From NCBI GenBank assembly GCA_020091685.1, contig CM034591.1:28590555-28654554 (forward strand): a stretch of DNA of 64,000 bases, written 5' to 3'. Below, one piece after another: positions 32,643 through 64,000 of the stretch. A program made the translations under genes and the position numbers. How positions within the stretch are numbered: position 1 is the first letter of the stretch; every line of letters starts with the position of its first letter. This stretch comes from Lutjanus erythropterus. Lineage: Eukaryota > Chordata > Actinopteri > Lutjaniformes > Lutjanidae. The notes beneath the pieces are model-generated. The model was not told where the DNA came from and ran no database searches. It was given only the letters and a program-made list of their open reading frames with translations.

Positions 32643-33399
32643 TTATACCCTGATGAAAAAATATTTTGGAATATTATATTAAGTTTCTGCCATTTTATGC
32701 TTTTCTTCTTGGCCAAACCTCTCTTGAAAAGGGGCTTATATCATACTTGCCAACCCTCCTGATTTCAGACTACCATTACCCTCTCGCTATTTTCTTCCAG
32801 GACCACAATTCTCCCTGATTTAAAAATTTCACTTTTTTTCCTCTTTTCATCATCACAACCTGTTTCTGACACTGCACCATATGCACAAGCCCTACAACTA
32901 CACTCTGTTAAAAGAATTCTGGTTTCCAAAGAACATTTTTAACGGACAGGGGCATGTATTTTGTAAAATCTGCTGCGTGAATTTTATGTGAAAGAAAACT
33001 GATATTATTTTATGCCAGAGATTTACCCAAGTTCACGCAAGAGGGATTACTTATTCTATATTATTTCCCAAGAATTAAAAGTAGTATTTCAATAAAGTAT
33101 TACAGGTCATTATTTTTTAGAGTTGCTAATGATTAATTAATGAACTGAATGAAAAAAAAATGAGTGTTGAACGATCTCTTAAAAATTTATCAGGGGTTAC
33201 TCACTTAGCATGTTAGTTCATCATTCCTTCCACAGTAACTGCTCAATTTTTGTGTACCTTATTTAAAATTGTTACCGTATTAAACAGAGCCTCTGAAACA
33301 CATTTTTTGTTTGTTTGTTTCGAAACCTCCCCATTTTTAAGGTCTTAACGCGATGAATGCTCTCATTTACAGTTTATTTCAGTACATGAACCTCCCATC

Positions 33400-33527
33400 C
33401 ATCCGTGCGTCCTTCCACCGGTCCATCACGCTCCGCGCGCTCCAGGTGTGGTGACGATGACAACGCGGAAGTGTGTTGACAACAACGCAGGGAGCCGTTG
33501 AAGTCAACTGTCCCCCAGTCAGACACG
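33400..33527 (+). promoter_or_regulatory. tspan15: tspan15 promoter / 5' UTR
   Basis: A locally CpG-rich stretch (CGCTCCGCGCGCTCC, AACGCGG) just before the start codon, unlike the AT-rich surroundings. GCGGAAGTG at 33465-33473 fits an ETS/GABP site, common in TATA-less promoters. The transcription start is not determined. Confidence 0.5.

Positions 33528-64000
<30,473 letters not shown>

Larger units (their letters stand above)
27508..33400. other. intergenic region between divergent tacr2 and tspan15
   Basis: About 5.9 kb. A moderately GC-rich stretch at 28490-28640 upstream of a GA repeat could belong to the tacr2 promoter or a 5' UTR exon, but nothing fixes a transcription start. A possible acceptor TCGGCAG (minus strand) just before 27525 would fit a 5' UTR intron. 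No known coding family was recognised; simple repeats are listed separately. Confidence 0.5.

Noticed and set aside
33498-33527. Upstream extension of the tspan15 frame
   Set aside because: It begins at a TTG, not an ATG. The ATG at 33528 gives the family N-terminus and a good -3 A.

Overview
This window is vertebrate nuclear DNA, almost certainly from a ray-finned (teleost) fish. Coding exons are short, with GT..AG introns and long AT-rich introns. The interspersed repeats resemble common teleost families (Tc1-like, PIF/Harbinger, hAT-like MITEs, a decayed LINE/SINE tail with GGAT repeats). Three genes are present in the order and orientation hk1 (+), tacr2 (-), tspan15 (+), which matches HK1-TACR2-TSPAN15 on human 10q22.

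Layout. 1-4385 is hk1 intron. 4386-16907 carries 19 coding exons of hexokinase 1, from the mammalian exon 3 equivalent to the stop codon. Both hexokinase halves are intact, and only the ~75-residue N-terminus lies outside the window. 16908-20890 holds the convergent 3' ends of hk1 and tacr2. 20891-27507 (minus) is a complete seven-exon tachykinin receptor 2 gene (436 residues). 27508-33400 is a divergent intergenic region with several simple repeats and no convincing gene. 33528 to the window end is tspan15 (five coding exons, residues 1-188), with very long introns 1 and 4 (about 12 kb each). Its remaining exons lie to the right of the window.

The three genes are neighbours by conserved synteny and do not form a pathway. 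HK1 phosphorylates glucose, TACR2 is a neurokinin GPCR, and TSPAN15 is a TspanC8 tetraspanin that partners ADAM10.

I found no unknown multi-gene system. The points most worth a second look are: introns that mammals lack in hk1 (one at the same codon in both duplicated halves) and in tacr2, all phase 0 and directly before a GTN valine codon; a UG repeat standing where a 3' splice-site pyrimidine tract should be; a loop-less 54-bp palindrome in tacr2; a perfect 21-bp hairpin in tspan15 intron 4; and a repeat in hk1 that carries overlapping perfect DR1 and ERE-type nuclear-receptor sites. Comparisons with human exon sizes and proteins are from memory, not from a search.
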